From Streptomyces musisoli (GTDB taxonomy: Bacteria > Actinomycetota > Actinomycetes > Streptomycetales > Streptomycetaceae), in NCBI RefSeq assembly GCF_016741855.1, contig NZ_JAERRH010000018.1, positions 1 to 64,000 of the forward strand: a stretch of 64,000 nucleotides of DNA. Reading direction: 5' to 3'. Under the pieces are notes generated by a model, which saw nothing but the letters and a program-made list of their open reading frames with translations, was not told the DNA's origin and did not search any database. The number at the start of each line of letters is the position of its first letter. The first letter of the stretch is position 1. Positions 55,829-64,000 of this stretch are shown here, piece by piece. A program made the position numbers and the translations under genes.

Positions 55829-56515
55829 ATGGCCGTGCAGATCAACCCCAGCATCCTGTCCGCCGACTTCGCCCGCCTCGCGGAGGAGGCCAAGGCGGTT
55901 CAAGGCGCCGACTGGCTCCATGTCGACGTCATGGACAACCACTTCGTCCCCAACCTCACGCTCGGCGTGCCGGTCGTGGAGTCCCTGGCCCGTGCGACGG
56001 ACACCCCGCTGGACTGCCATCTGATGATCGAGGACCCCGACCGTTGGGCGCCCCAGTACGTCGAGGCGGGGGCGTCGTCCGTCACCTTCCACGTGGAGGC
56101 CGCGGCCGCCCCGGTGCGGCTCGCCCGGGAGATCCGGGCGAAGGGGGCGCGCGCCTCGATGGCGCTCAAGCCCGCCACGCCGATCGAACCGTTCGAGGAC
56201 CTGCTGCCGGAACTCGACATGCTGCTGATCATGACGGTCGAGCCCGGCTTCGGCGGCCAGGCGTTCCTCGACATCATGCTGCCGAAGATCCGCCGCACCC
56301 GTGAGCTGATCGGCAAGCACGGCCTGCAGCTGTGGCTCCAGGTCGACGGCGGTGTCTCGGCCTCGACGATCGAGCGGTGCGCGGACGCGGGAGCGGACGT
56401 GTTCGTCGCCGGCTCGGCCGTCTACGGGGCGAAGGACCCGGCTGAGGCGGTACGTGCCCTGCGCGCACAGGCGGAGACGGCCACCGCCAAGGCGTCCTGG
56501 GCATGCGGCCACTGA
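55829..56515 (+). CDS. rpe: Ribulose-phosphate 3-epimerase
   Basis: A 228-residue TIM-barrel enzyme of the pentose phosphate pathway, interconverting ribulose 5-P and xylulose 5-P. INPSILSADFARLAEE, LHVDVMDNHFVPNLTLG and MTVEPGFGGQAF carry the metal and catalytic residues. ATG start. A SorC-type sugar-phosphate-responsive regulator gene follows on the same strand. Confidence 0.96.
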   Translation: MAVQINPSILSADFARLAEEAKAVQGADWLHVDVMDNHFVPNLTLGVPVVESLARATDTPLDCHLMIEDPDRWAPQYVEAGASSVTFHVEAAAAPVRLAREIRAKGARASMALKPATPIEPFEDLLPELDMLLIMTVEPGFGGQAFLDIMLPKIRRTRELIGKHGLQLWLQVDGGVSASTIERCADAGADVFVAGSAVYGAKDPAEAVRALRAQAETATAKASWACGH

Positions 56516-56629
56516 GCCACGGCAAAGTGAACGCTTGAATGAACGGCGCCCATCTGGGCGGATCAGTCGCGCCGAATCTGCAAGGATGAACGGCGAATCC
56601 AGAATGTGAACAGCAGTGAGGAGATCGCC

Positions 56630-57649
56630 GTGTCGGGTATGTCGGCGGGCCGGTCAGCCATGCGGATGGGACCCGCTGAGCTGGTGCAGGCGGCGGCCAT
56701 GGCCCGCCGCTTCTACCTCGAGGGCAAGTCCAAGATCCAGATCGCGGAGGAGTTCGGCGTCAGCCGCTTCAAGGTGGCCCGGGTCCTGGAGACGGCCCTC
56801 GAACGGGATCTCGTACGCATCGAGATCCGTGTGCCGGCCGAGCTGGACGCCGAGCGCTCGGACGCGCTCCGCGCCCGCTACGGCCTGAGGCACGCCGTCG
56901 TGGTCGAATCCCCGGCCGAGGCCGAGGAGACGCCGGACCCCGAGAACCTCGGCGAGGTCGCCGCCGACCTGCTCGGCGAGCTCGTCAACGAAGGGGACGT
57001 GCTCGGCCTGGCCTGGGGCCGGTCCACCATCCACATGGCGGCGGCGCTCGACCGGCTGCCGCCCTGCACGGTGGTGCAGCTGACGGGTGTGTACGACGCC
57101 GGGACGTCCGAGCGCGGCTCGGTCGAGGCGGTGCGGCGTGCCGCGCAGGTCTCGGGCGGTGACGCGCACCCCATCTACGCGCCGATGCTGCTGCCGGACG
57201 CGGCCACCGCGGCCGCGCTGCGCAACCAGACCGGTATCGCCCGGGCCTACGAGTACTTCGACAAGGTCACGGTCGCCTGTGTCTCCATCGGCTCCTGGGA
57301 GCCGGGCATCTCGACGGTGCACGACATGCTCAGCGACGAGGAGCGCGCGCACTACGCCTCGCTCGGTGTCGCCGCCGAGATGGCCGCGCACCTCTTCGAC
57401 GCCGAGGGCCGCCGGGTCGGACGGGACCTGGGGGAGCGGTGCATCACGGTCAAGGCCGACCAGCTGCGCCGTGTCCCCGAGGTCGTGGCGATCGCCGGCG
57501 GTCAGCGCAAGGCCTCCGCGATCGACGCGGTGCTGCGTTCCGGGCTGGTCACCAGCCTGGTGACCGACACCTCGGCCGCCGACTACCTGATGACGGCCGG
57601 TCCGACGCCCAGGCCGGCGCTGAGCCGCGCGGACCCGGACGGGGTCTGA
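56630..57649 (+). CDS. SorC/DeoR-family sugar-binding transcriptional regulator
   Basis: A 339-residue regulator. The N-terminal helix-turn-helix (FYLEGKSKIQIAEEFGVSRFKVARVLETA, in part, about 25-55) binds DNA and the long C-terminal domain (LGEVAADLLGELVNEGDVLGLAWGRS onward) is the SorC sugar-phosphate sensor. GTG 56630 is chosen because GAGGAGAT lies at ideal distance; GTG 56606 is an in-frame alternative. It lies 114 bp after rpe, so the effector may be a pentose phosphate, which is inference only. Confidence 0.87.
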   Translation: MSGMSAGRSAMRMGPAELVQAAAMARRFYLEGKSKIQIAEEFGVSRFKVARVLETALERDLVRIEIRVPAELDAERSDALRARYGLRHAVVVESPAEAEETPDPENLGEVAADLLGELVNEGDVLGLAWGRSTIHMAAALDRLPPCTVVQLTGVYDAGTSERGSVEAVRRAAQVSGGDAHPIYAPMLLPDAATAAALRNQTGIARAYEYFDKVTVACVSIGSWEPGISTVHDMLSDEERAHYASLGVAAEMAAHLFDAEGRRVGRDLGERCITVKADQLRRVPEVVAIAGGQRKASAIDAVLRSGLVTSLVTDTSAADYLMTAGPTPRPALSRADPDGV

Positions 57650-57700
57650 CCGCGGGTCGCGGGGACGTCGTGAGGGGACGGCCGTGGCAGCATCGGCGCC

Positions 57701-58138
57701 ATGCTGCTGCGGCTCGCCCCCCGTGTCCCCCGGCCCGGACGGCACCTGTCCCGTGCGCTCGCGGGACTGCTGGTCTGTCTGTCCGTCCTGCTGGCGGGAT
57801 GCTCGTCGGGCCCGGACACCGCCCCCGCGCCGGGCGTGTCCACCCCGGCGTGGGCGAGGGGCCTGGGCACCGTCCCGGAGGCCCGGCTGCCCGCCGAGGC
57901 ACGCCGCACGCTCGCGCTCGTCGACCGGGGCGGCCCGTACCCGTACAGCAGGGACGGGGTCGTCTTCGGGAACTTCGAGGGGCGTCTGCCGAAGCACCGG
58001 CGCGGCTACTACCACGAGTACACCGTGCGGACCCCCGGATCGCGCGACCGCGGGGCCCGGCGCATCGTCACCGGACAGGGCGGCGAGATCTACTACACCG
58101 ATGATCACTACGACTCGTTCCGGGCGGTGCTGAGATGA
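57701..58138 (+). CDS. RNase Sa-like guanyl-specific ribonuclease, predicted lipoprotein
   Basis: A 145-residue exported ribonuclease. A basic N-terminus, a hydrophobic stretch and the lipobox LLAGC (Cys34) predict lipoprotein anchoring. The C-terminal domain matches Streptomyces RNase Sa: GPYPYSRDGVVFGNFEGRLP, GYYHEYTV with catalytic Glu106, Arg117 and Arg121, and DDHYDSF with His136. The disulphide cysteines of RNase Sa are absent; Cys34 is the only cysteine downstream of the signal. It overlaps the barstar-like gene by ATGA. Confidence 0.9.
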   Translation: MLLRLAPRVPRPGRHLSRALAGLLVCLSVLLAGCSSGPDTAPAPGVSTPAWARGLGTVPEARLPAEARRTLALVDRGGPYPYSRDGVVFGNFEGRLPKHRRGYYHEYTVRTPGSRDRGARRIVTGQGGEIYYTDDHYDSFRAVLR

Positions 58139-58464
58139 CGGAAGACCTGGGCGGCCGGTACACGGTCACCCTGGACCTGGACGGCGTCACGGGCAAGGCG
58201 GACCTGATGGACCGCGTCTCCCGGGCCCTGGCGCTGCCCGCCTGGTTCGGCCGGAACTGGGACGCGCTCGCCGACTCCCTCGCCGATCACACCGTCTGGC
58301 CCGAGGGGGCCGTGGAGCAGGGGCTGCTGATCGTCGTACGGGGCTGGCGGCCGTACGCCCGGACGCGGCCGGACGAGTGGCGGACCGCCGAGGAGGTCTT
58401 CGCGGAGGCGGTGGACCGGACGCCGGCCCTCACGGTCGCCCTCGCCCTTGGAGGAACCTCCTAG
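58135..58464 (+). CDS. Barstar-family ribonuclease inhibitor
   Basis: A 109-residue acidic cytosolic protein. The segment LPAWFGRNWDALADSL (about 34-49) matches the barstar helix-loop that plugs the RNase active site, with Asp43 and Asp47 aligning with barstar Asp35 and Asp39. It overlaps the RNase gene by 4 nt, so the pair is a classic secreted ribonuclease plus intracellular inhibitor. The specific pairing is inferred from adjacency. Confidence 0.88.
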   Translation: MTEDLGGRYTVTLDLDGVTGKADLMDRVSRALALPAWFGRNWDALADSLADHTVWPEGAVEQGLLIVVRGWRPYARTRPDEWRTAEEVFAEAVDRTPALTVALALGGTS

Positions 58465-58596
58465 GTGATCGACGGCCACCCTGGATGTTCTGTCAGGGCA
58501 TGACACCGGTACCGCCATGGGACAATGAAGTACGTGCTCTTTCCCCCTGGCACACCTGTCCGGGGGTCACCTCTGATCGACTGGGATGTGCAGCAC

Positions 58597-60039
58597 GTGC
58601 GTTTCCTCAATGACATCCAGCCCGCGTACGACCTGACGTACGACGACGTCTTCATGGTGCCGAGCCGCTCCGCGGTGGGCTCGCGTCAGGGCGTGGACCT
58701 CGCCGCGCCGGACGGGACGGGCACCACCATCCCGCTCGTCGTCGCGAACATGACCGCCATCGCCGGCCGCCGCATGGCCGAGACGATGGCCCGCCGCGGC
58801 GGCCTCGTGGTCATCCCGCAGGACATCCCGATCGACGTCGTCACCGACGTGATCTCCTGGGTGAAGAGCCGTCACCTGGTGCTGGACACCCCGATCGTGC
58901 TGGCCCCGCATCAGACCGTGGCCGACGCCCTGGCGCTGCTGCCCAAGCGGGCGCACAACGCCGGTGTGGTCGTGGACGAGAACCACCGCCCCGTCGGGGT
59001 CGTCACCGACGCCGACCTGTCCGGTGTCGACCGCTTCACCCAGCTCGAAGTGGTCATGTCCAAGGACCTGCTCCTGCTGGACGCCGACATCGACCCGCGC
59101 GAGGCCTTCAACACCCTCGACCACCACAACCGGCGCTACGCCCCGGCCGTCGACAAGGACGGCAGGCTCGCCGGCATCCTCACCCGCAAGGGCGCCCTGC
59201 GCGCCACGCTGTACACGCCGGCCGTCGACAAGAACGGCAAGCTGCGGATCGCGGCGGCCGTCGGCATCAACGGCGACGTGGCGGGCAAGGCCAAGCAACT
59301 GCTCGACGCGGGCGTCGACACGCTCGTCATCGACACCGCGCACGGCCACCAGGAGTCGATGATCAACGCGATCAAGCTGGTGCGCGCGCTCGACCCGCAG
59401 GTGCCGATCGCCGCGGGCAACATCGTCTCCGCCGAGGGCGTCAAGGACCTGATCGACGCGGGCGCCGACATCGTCAAGGTCGGTGTCGGCCCGGGTGCCA
59501 TGTGCACCACCCGCATGATGACCGGCGTGGGCCGCCCGCAGTTCTCCGCCGTCCTGGAGTGCGCCGCCGAGGCCAAGAAGTACGGCAAGCACGTGTGGGC
59601 CGACGGCGGTGTCCGGCACCCGCGCGACGTCGCCATGGCCCTCGCGGCCGGCGCGTCCAACGTGATGGTCGGCTCCTGGTTCGCGGGCACCTACGAGTCG
59701 CCCGGCGACCTCCAGCACGACGCCCAGGGGCGTGCGTACAAGGAGTCGTTCGGCATGGCCTCGGCGCGTGCCGTGCGCAACCGGACGTCCGAGGAGTCGT
59801 CCTACGACCGCGCCCGCAAGGCGCTGTTCGAGGAGGGCATCTCCACCTCCCGCATGTTCCTCGACCCGGCCCGCCCGGGCGTCGAGGACCTGATCGACTC
59901 GATCATCGCGGGTGTCCGTTCCTCCTGCACCTACGCCGGTGCCGGCTCCCTGGAGGAGTTCGCCGAGAAGGCGATCGTCGGCGTCCAGAGCGCGGCCGGC
60001 TACGCCGAGGGCAAGCCGCTGCACGCCAGCTGGAGCTGA
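58597..60039 (+). CDS. guaB1: GuaB1 family IMP dehydrogenase-related protein (probable GMP reductase)
   Basis: A 480-residue TIM-barrel protein with two CBS domains (about 90-220: HNAGVVVDENHRPVGVVTDADL and RYAPAVDKDGRLAGILTRKG). The catalytic loop GVGPGAMCTTRMMTG has the nucleophile Cys303. The sequence belongs to the actinobacterial GuaB1 group, whose mycobacterial member was shown to be a GMP reductase rather than an IMP dehydrogenase. GTG 58597 is chosen to match the VRFLNDIQPAYDLTYDDV start; 58588 and 58525 are in-frame alternatives. Confidence 0.9.
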   Translation: MRFLNDIQPAYDLTYDDVFMVPSRSAVGSRQGVDLAAPDGTGTTIPLVVANMTAIAGRRMAETMARRGGLVVIPQDIPIDVVTDVISWVKSRHLVLDTPIVLAPHQTVADALALLPKRAHNAGVVVDENHRPVGVVTDADLSGVDRFTQLEVVMSKDLLLLDADIDPREAFNTLDHHNRRYAPAVDKDGRLAGILTRKGALRATLYTPAVDKNGKLRIAAAVGINGDVAGKAKQLLDAGVDTLVIDTAHGHQESMINAIKLVRALDPQVPIAAGNIVSAEGVKDLIDAGADIVKVGVGPGAMCTTRMMTGVGRPQFSAVLECAAEAKKYGKHVWADGGVRHPRDVAMALAAGASNVMVGSWFAGTYESPGDLQHDAQGRAYKESFGMASARAVRNRTSEESSYDRARKALFEEGISTSRMFLDPARPGVEDLIDSIIAGVRSSCTYAGAGSLEEFAEKAIVGVQSAAGYAEGKPLHASWS

Positions 60040-60057
60040 GCGCGCCACATCGTCCCG

Positions 60058-60100
60058 ACGGCCCCCGTCGTTCCCGCAGGCCGGGAACGACGGGGGCCGT
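60058..60100 (+). terminator. Hairpin terminator after guaB1
   Basis: A perfect 19-bp stem (60058-60076 with 60082-60100) with a CAGGC loop, 18 bp after the stop. Confidence 0.85.
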
Positions 60101-60520
60101 CGGCGTGTCCGGCCGCGTTGCCGCCGGTGTCTCTCCGGCCGACCGTCGGCCGCAGCTCGCCCGGCACGGTGAGCGGGCCGCCGGCGGGGCGTTGACCCGA
60201 CATACGCGTGGTGACTACACCTTTTCCGCCGAGAGGGCTCGCGGCAGGTCCGCGGGGGCGCGGTGCAACGGTCGACAGCTCCCGCGCAACGATTTGTCAT
60301 TCGGGCCCGAGGAACGCAATGATCATGCGGGGATGCGCAAGGTTGCTGCATTACGCCCGTGAAGGCCCGCCTCATAGGGTGCTGCGCTAGTACGTGGTGT
60401 GGCGGGGACCCCGCTCGGTGGGTTCCTGCCTCGCAGGCCTACCGGTCCCCCTCCACGAGGGCCGGCGGCCATGCCGGTCCACCCACCGCAATCCGACCGG
60501 CAGCGAGAAGGAGCCAGCGC
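60101..60520 (+). other. Gap before the permease gene, presumed promoter/leader
   Basis: This 420-bp stretch has falling codon bias in every frame and some AT-richer patches (for example around 60200-60310), so it probably contains the permease promoter. I found no gene, T-box or riboswitch that I can name. Confidence 0.4.
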
Positions 60521-62008
60521 GTGCTCGACCAAGGCGCACCCCCGCAGAACCCGATACCGGCCGCCCCCGCGTCCCAGGGCGTCGCCGCGCGCCTGTTGCG
60601 TCGCAAGCCCGTGGAACGCCTGGTCGCAGAGGGCGGCCAGGGTGAGGGAGGGCAGCTTCGGCGCTCCCTGGGGCTGTGGCAGCTGACCATGATCAGCATC
60701 GGGGCCACGCTCGGCACCGGCATCTTCGTCGTCCTCGGCGACGCCGTCCCGGAGGCCGGTCCCGCGGTCACCCTGGCCTTCGTGATCGCCGGCCTCACGG
60801 CGCTGTTCTCGGCCCTGTCGTACGCCGAACTGGCGGGCAGCATCCCGGTCGCCGGCTCCTCCTACTCGTATGCGTACGCAACGCTGGGCGAGCTGGTCGC
60901 CTGGGTCTGCGGCTGGTGCCTGGTGCTGGAGTACGGCGTGTCGGTGGCCGCCGTCGCCGTCGGCTGGGGCGAGTACCTGAACGAGCTGCTCGACGGCACC
61001 ATCGGTGTCACCATTCCCGCCGCCCTGTCCTCGGCGCCGGGCGAGGGCGGCGTCATCAACCTGCCCGCCCTGATCGTCGTCCTGCTGGCGATGGTGTTCC
61101 TGCTCGGTGGCGCGCGGGAGTCCGCCCGCGCCAACACGATCATGGTCTGCGTGAAGATCGCCGCCCTGGTGCTGTTCTGCTCCATCGGCTTCATGGGCTT
61201 CAAGTCCGGCAACTACCGCGACTTCATGCCGCTCGGCATGAGCGGGGTCAGCGCCGCCGGGGCCACGCTGTTCTTCTCGTACATCGGCTTCGACGCCGCC
61301 TCCACCGCCGGTGAGGAGGCGAAGGACCCGAAGCGCGACCTGCCGCGGGCGATCATGCTGTCGCTGATCATCGTGACCGCGCTGTACGTGCTCGTCGCGG
61401 GCGTCGCCGTCGGCGCCTGGAACTGGAAGAAGTTCGACGGTTCCGAGGCCACCCTCGCCGCGATCATGAACGACGTCAGCGGCCAGACCTTCTGGGGCAC
61501 GCTGCTCGCGCTCGGTGCGGTCATCTCCATCGCGAGCGTGGTGCTCACCGTGCTCTACGGCCAGACCCGCATCCTCTTCGCGATGTCCCGCGACGGCCTG
61601 GTGCCCAAGGCGCTCGGCAAGGTCCACCAGAAGACCGGCGCTCCCCGCCTCAACACGGTCCTCGTGTCCCTCTTCTGCGGTGTGCTCGCCGCCCTCATCC
61701 CGCTGGGCAAGCTCGTCGACGCCACCAGCATCGGCACGCTGTTCGCCTTCGGCCTGGTCAACATCGCGGTGATCGTGCTGCGGTACAAGCGCCCGGAGCT
61801 GGAGCGCACGTTCCGGGTGCCGTTCGGCCCGGTCCTGCCCGTGCTCGGCTTCCTGTTCTGCGCGTACAACATGTTCAGCCTCGACACCGTCACCTGGGTC
61901 GTCTTCGGATGCTGGATGGCCGTCGGGCTCGTGTTCTACTTCCTCTACGGCTACCGCCGTTCCCGTCTCGCGACCAACGAGGATCTCGCGGTGACGGCAG
62001 AGAAGTGA
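60521..62008 (+). CDS. APC-superfamily amino acid permease
   Basis: A 495-residue transporter with about 12 predicted membrane helices. The cytoplasmic N-terminus (RRKPVERLVAEGG) precedes the first helix with the APC signature IGATLGTGIFVVLG, and SYAELAGSIPVAGSSYSYAYATLGE and SYIGFDAASTAGEEAKDPKRDLPRAI (in part) match cationic amino acid transporter types. GTG 60521 follows GAAGGAGCC. An AsnC/Lrp regulator 27 bp downstream is likely to respond to its substrate. Confidence 0.9.
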   Translation: MLDQGAPPQNPIPAAPASQGVAARLLRRKPVERLVAEGGQGEGGQLRRSLGLWQLTMISIGATLGTGIFVVLGDAVPEAGPAVTLAFVIAGLTALFSALSYAELAGSIPVAGSSYSYAYATLGELVAWVCGWCLVLEYGVSVAAVAVGWGEYLNELLDGTIGVTIPAALSSAPGEGGVINLPALIVVLLAMVFLLGGARESARANTIMVCVKIAALVLFCSIGFMGFKSGNYRDFMPLGMSGVSAAGATLFFSYIGFDAASTAGEEAKDPKRDLPRAIMLSLIIVTALYVLVAGVAVGAWNWKKFDGSEATLAAIMNDVSGQTFWGTLLALGAVISIASVVLTVLYGQTRILFAMSRDGLVPKALGKVHQKTGAPRLNTVLVSLFCGVLAALIPLGKLVDATSIGTLFAFGLVNIAVIVLRYKRPELERTFRVPFGPVLPVLGFLFCAYNMFSLDTVTWVVFGCWMAVGLVFYFLYGYRRSRLATNEDLAVTAEK

Positions 62009-62035
62009 CCGGACCGAAGAAGTGAACCACCCCCT

Positions 62036-62488
62036 GTGCTGAACGATCTCGACGAACGCATCGTGCACGCCCTCGCCGAGGACGCCCGCCGCTCCTACGC
62101 GGACATCGGGCAGATGGTCGGCCTGTCCGCGCCCGCGGTGAAGCGGCGCGTGGACCGGCTGCGGGCCACCGGAGCCATCACCGGGTTCACCGTCCGGGTG
62201 GATCCGGCGGCCCTCGGCTGGGAGACCGAGGGGTACATCGAGATCTACTGCCGGCGCAACACCTCGCCGGACACCATCCAGCGGGGCCTGGAGCGGTACC
62301 AGGAGGTCGTGGCCGCGTCGACCGTCACCGGCGACGCGGACGCGATCGCCCAGGTGTTCGCCTCCGACATGCGTCACTTCGAGCGGGTGCTGGAGCGGAT
62401 CGCCGGCGAGCCGTTCGTGGAACGCACCAAGTCGGTCCTGGTGCTCTCGCCCTTGCTGCGGCGCTTCTCGTCGGGAGCGCCGGGGTAG
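62036..62488 (+). CDS. AsnC/Lrp-family transcriptional regulator
   Basis: A 150-residue regulator beginning LNDLDERIVHALAEDARRSYADIGQMVGLSAPAVKRRVDRL (in parts), the AsnC-type winged HTH, and ending in a RAM/ACT-like ligand domain (about 65-140). GTG start after GAAGAAGTGAACC. It lies directly behind the permease on the same strand; the amino acid it senses is unknown. Confidence 0.9.
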   Translation: MLNDLDERIVHALAEDARRSYADIGQMVGLSAPAVKRRVDRLRATGAITGFTVRVDPAALGWETEGYIEIYCRRNTSPDTIQRGLERYQEVVAASTVTGDADAIAQVFASDMRHFERVLERIAGEPFVERTKSVLVLSPLLRRFSSGAPG

Positions 62489-62556
62489 GGGCGGACCATG
62501 TCAGGGGGCATCCGGTGGAGTGCCGGGTGCGGGTGCTCCCTGGCTGGCCGGCCGAC

Positions 62557-62643
62557 TTCGGCGGCATGGACGCCCTGGTCGCGGCGGCCGACAAGGAGGG
62601 GAAGCCGCACATCATCGCGGTGCCCCGCGACTGGGCGAACCGT
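62557..62643 (+). pseudogene. Short fragment of an ABC solute-binding protein gene
   Basis: One frame encodes FGGMDALVAAADKEGKPH followed by IIAVPRDWANRA, which matches the mature N-terminus of extracellular solute-binding proteins (pattern GGMDALVAAAKKEG...PxDWANYG). Only about 29 codons remain, with no start, no signal peptide and no downstream domain, so this is a gene remnant. The gap 62489-62789 contains nothing else I can support except the following gene's promoter. Confidence 0.55.
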
Positions 62644-62789
62644 GCGCGTCGGGGCCCTGCCCCTGGGCGACTCGGGCACCAGACCCCTGTGTGACTCGGG
62701 GTTACCGCAGGTCACCGTTGCGGTGCGGGGTGACCGTCCCGTAGGTTGTCCCGCGCTCTCTACTGACTGGTAACACCGGCAGGTACCCC

Positions 62790-64000
62790 ATGCGCTGGCC
62801 CCTCGGCCGTCCCACCACCGTCCGTGCGCGGATCGTGGCGCTCGCGCTCGCCCCGGCGCTCGCCCTGATGGCGCTGTGGAGCTTCGCCATGGTGTCCGTC
62901 ACCGCCGAACTGCGCGCGCTGATCCGGCTCCAGGGCGTGTACGAGGAATTCGGCACCCCCGTGGACACCGCGATCGGTCAGATCCAGATCGAACGCCGGA
63001 TGTCCGCCGCCTACCTCGGTGCCCGCCCCGACCCGGCCGCCGCCGGGGCCCTGCTCGGCCAGCAGCGCCGTACCGACCGGGCCGTGGACGCCATGCGGCA
63101 GGCGATCCGGGACGGCGACCGGGACCGGCTCACCGGCCGGCAGCGGCAGGCCCTCGACGCCATGGCCGGCGCGACCGACGGGCTGGAGAAGCTGCGCTCG
63201 CTCGTCCTGACCCGGCACATCTCCTGGGACCGGGCCGTCGGCGAGTACAGCGCGCTCGTGGAGCCCGGTTTCGACGTGCAGTCAACGCTCACCGCCCTCC
63301 AGGCCGGGCAGCTCGCCCGCGAGGCACAGGTCGTCGTCGAACTGGTCCGGGTACGCGAGTTCGTCTCCCGGGAGGACGCCCTGGTCGCCGGGGCGCGCGC
63401 GGCCGGCACGCTGACCGACCGGCAGTACGACACCCTCACCGCGACCATCGAGGACCGGCGCGTCTTCGAGCGGACCTACGTCCCCGACCTGCCCGCCGAC
63501 TCGCGCGCGCTGTTCGAGGAGTTCCGGCGCGGGGACCTGCACCGCTCGCTGGTGCGGGGCGAGGACGCGCTGCTGCGGGCCGGCGCCGGCGGGGCCGGCC
63601 GGGCCGTCGCGGCGGACACCTGGCGGTCGACCACCGACCAGGCCGTCAAGCGGTACATGCGGCTGTGCACACGCTCGGCGGAGAACTCGGCGGCCCGCGG
63701 CCGGAGCTTCGCCTACCGGGAGCTGGCCAAGGCGGCCGTGGTGGGCGCCGTCGGACTGGCCGCCGTGGCGCTGTCGCTGTGGTTCGCCGTCCGGGGCGCC
63801 CGGCGCATCTCACGCCGGCTGGAGACGCTGCGGGACGCCGCCGACCTGCTGACGGCACGGCAGCTGCCGGACGTCATGCGGCGGCTGGGCGCGGGCGAGG
63901 ACGTGGACGCGGTGACCGAGGCGCCGCCGCTGGCCGCCGACGAGGTCCGCGACGACGAGATCGGGCAGGTCGGCCGGTCGTTCAACTCGGCCCGGCTGGC
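62790..64000 (+). CDS. Nitrate/nitrite-sensing domain sensor kinase, N-terminal part
   Basis: The gene runs off the window; 403 residues are visible. After a basic start there is a membrane helix (VALALAPALALMALWSFAMVSV, about 14-35), an extracellular NIT-type all-helical domain (about 45-300: IERRMSAAYLGARPD, WDRAVGEYSALVEPG, FVSREDALVAG) and a second membrane helix (AAVVGAVGLAAVALSLWFAV, about 314-333) leading into a HAMP segment (DDEIGQVGRSFNSARL). In Streptomyces this architecture belongs to conservon-type (CvnA-like) kinases; whether the roadblock, DUF742 and GTPase genes follow cannot be seen. Confidence 0.85.
   Translation, partial: MRWPLGRPTTVRARIVALALAPALALMALWSFAMVSVTAELRALIRLQGVYEEFGTPVDTAIGQIQIERRMSAAYLGARPDPAAAGALLGQQRRTDRAVDAMRQAIRDGDRDRLTGRQRQALDAMAGATDGLEKLRSLVLTRHISWDRAVGEYSALVEPGFDVQSTLTALQAGQLAREAQVVVELVRVREFVSREDALVAGARAAGTLTDRQYDTLTATIEDRRVFERTYVPDLPADSRALFEEFRRGDLHRSLVRGEDALLRAGAGGAGRAVAADTWRSTTDQAVKRYMRLCTRSAENSAARGRSFAYRELAKAAVVGAVGLAAVALSLWFAVRGARRISRRLETLRDAADLLTARQLPDVMRRLGAGEDVDAVTEAPPLAADEVRDDEIGQVGRSFNSARL

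Noticed and set aside
60101..60520. Extended N-terminus of the amino acid permease from 60359
   Set aside because: Residues encoded before 60521 (CCASTWCGGDP...) show no codon bias or family similarity, while GTG 60521 has a good ribosome binding site.
62498..62773. Small plus-strand frames in the AsnC-kinase gap as genes
   Set aside because: They are short, Arg/Trp/Cys-rich and lack Shine-Dalgarno signals; only the solute-binding protein fragment in another frame has recognisable similarity.

Overview
The window is about 73% GC, its genes show strong third-position G/C bias with frequent GTG and TTG starts, and it encodes BldD and the small nucleoid protein sIHF. Together these point to a Streptomyces chromosome, in the conserved central core. 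Almost everything is single-copy housekeeping information. I see no prophage, transposase, CRISPR array, tRNA or rRNA.

Layout. (1) 0-10.4 kb: end of pdxT, yebC-family regulator, ruvC-ruvA-ruvB, yajC-secD-secF, apt and the bifunctional (p)ppGpp enzyme relA. (2) 10.5-18.4 kb: on the minus strand a DUF349 protein and a membrane-anchored cyclophilin; on the plus strand a metallo-beta-lactamase-fold hydrolase, hisS, a VKOR-family protein, rarA and rpsD, with a broken ABC-transporter ATPase between hisS and VKOR. (3) 18.4-27.4 kb: an AfsR-like NB-ARC/TPR regulator (minus strand), then two small conserved proteins, alaS, ruvX, mltG and aroE. (4) 27.4-32.2 kb: aroC-aroK-aroB and a proline-rich P-loop protein, interleaved with three unrelated tandem-repeat arrays (periods 21, 49 and 36 bp). 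(5) 32.2-35.1 kb: an M24 peptidase-like protein with an altered metal site, efp and nusB, convergent with bldD. (6) 35.3-45.3 kb: the pyrimidine operon pyrR-pyrB-pyrC-(PH-like membrane protein)-carA-carB-pyrD-pyrF. (7) 45.6-56.5 kb: sIHF, gmk, rpoZ, coaBC, metK, priA, an HTH protein (minus strand), fmt, rsmB, rpe. (8) 56.6-64 kb: SorC-type regulator, an RNase Sa-like lipoprotein with a barstar-type inhibitor, guaB1, an amino-acid permease with an AsnC/Lrp regulator, a sliver of a solute-binding protein gene and the start of a nitrate-sensing-domain histidine kinase.

How it fits together. Many genes overlap by ATGA/GTGA junctions (ruvC/ruvA, secF/apt, aroC/aroK/aroB, pyrC/PH/carA, pyrD/pyrF, RNase/barstar), so translational coupling is the rule. 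Recognisable control elements are a sigma-R-type promoter before relA, two abutting BldD boxes before bldD, a PyrR-type RNA hairpin at the pyrR ribosome binding site, and strong hairpin terminators at most operon ends. No complete new system is evident. The least expected items are the degenerate M24 metal site, the RNase/barstar pair, the cluster of tandem arrays (one made by duplication of the aroB 3' end), and the remnant ABC gene with well-preserved adjacent palindromes.
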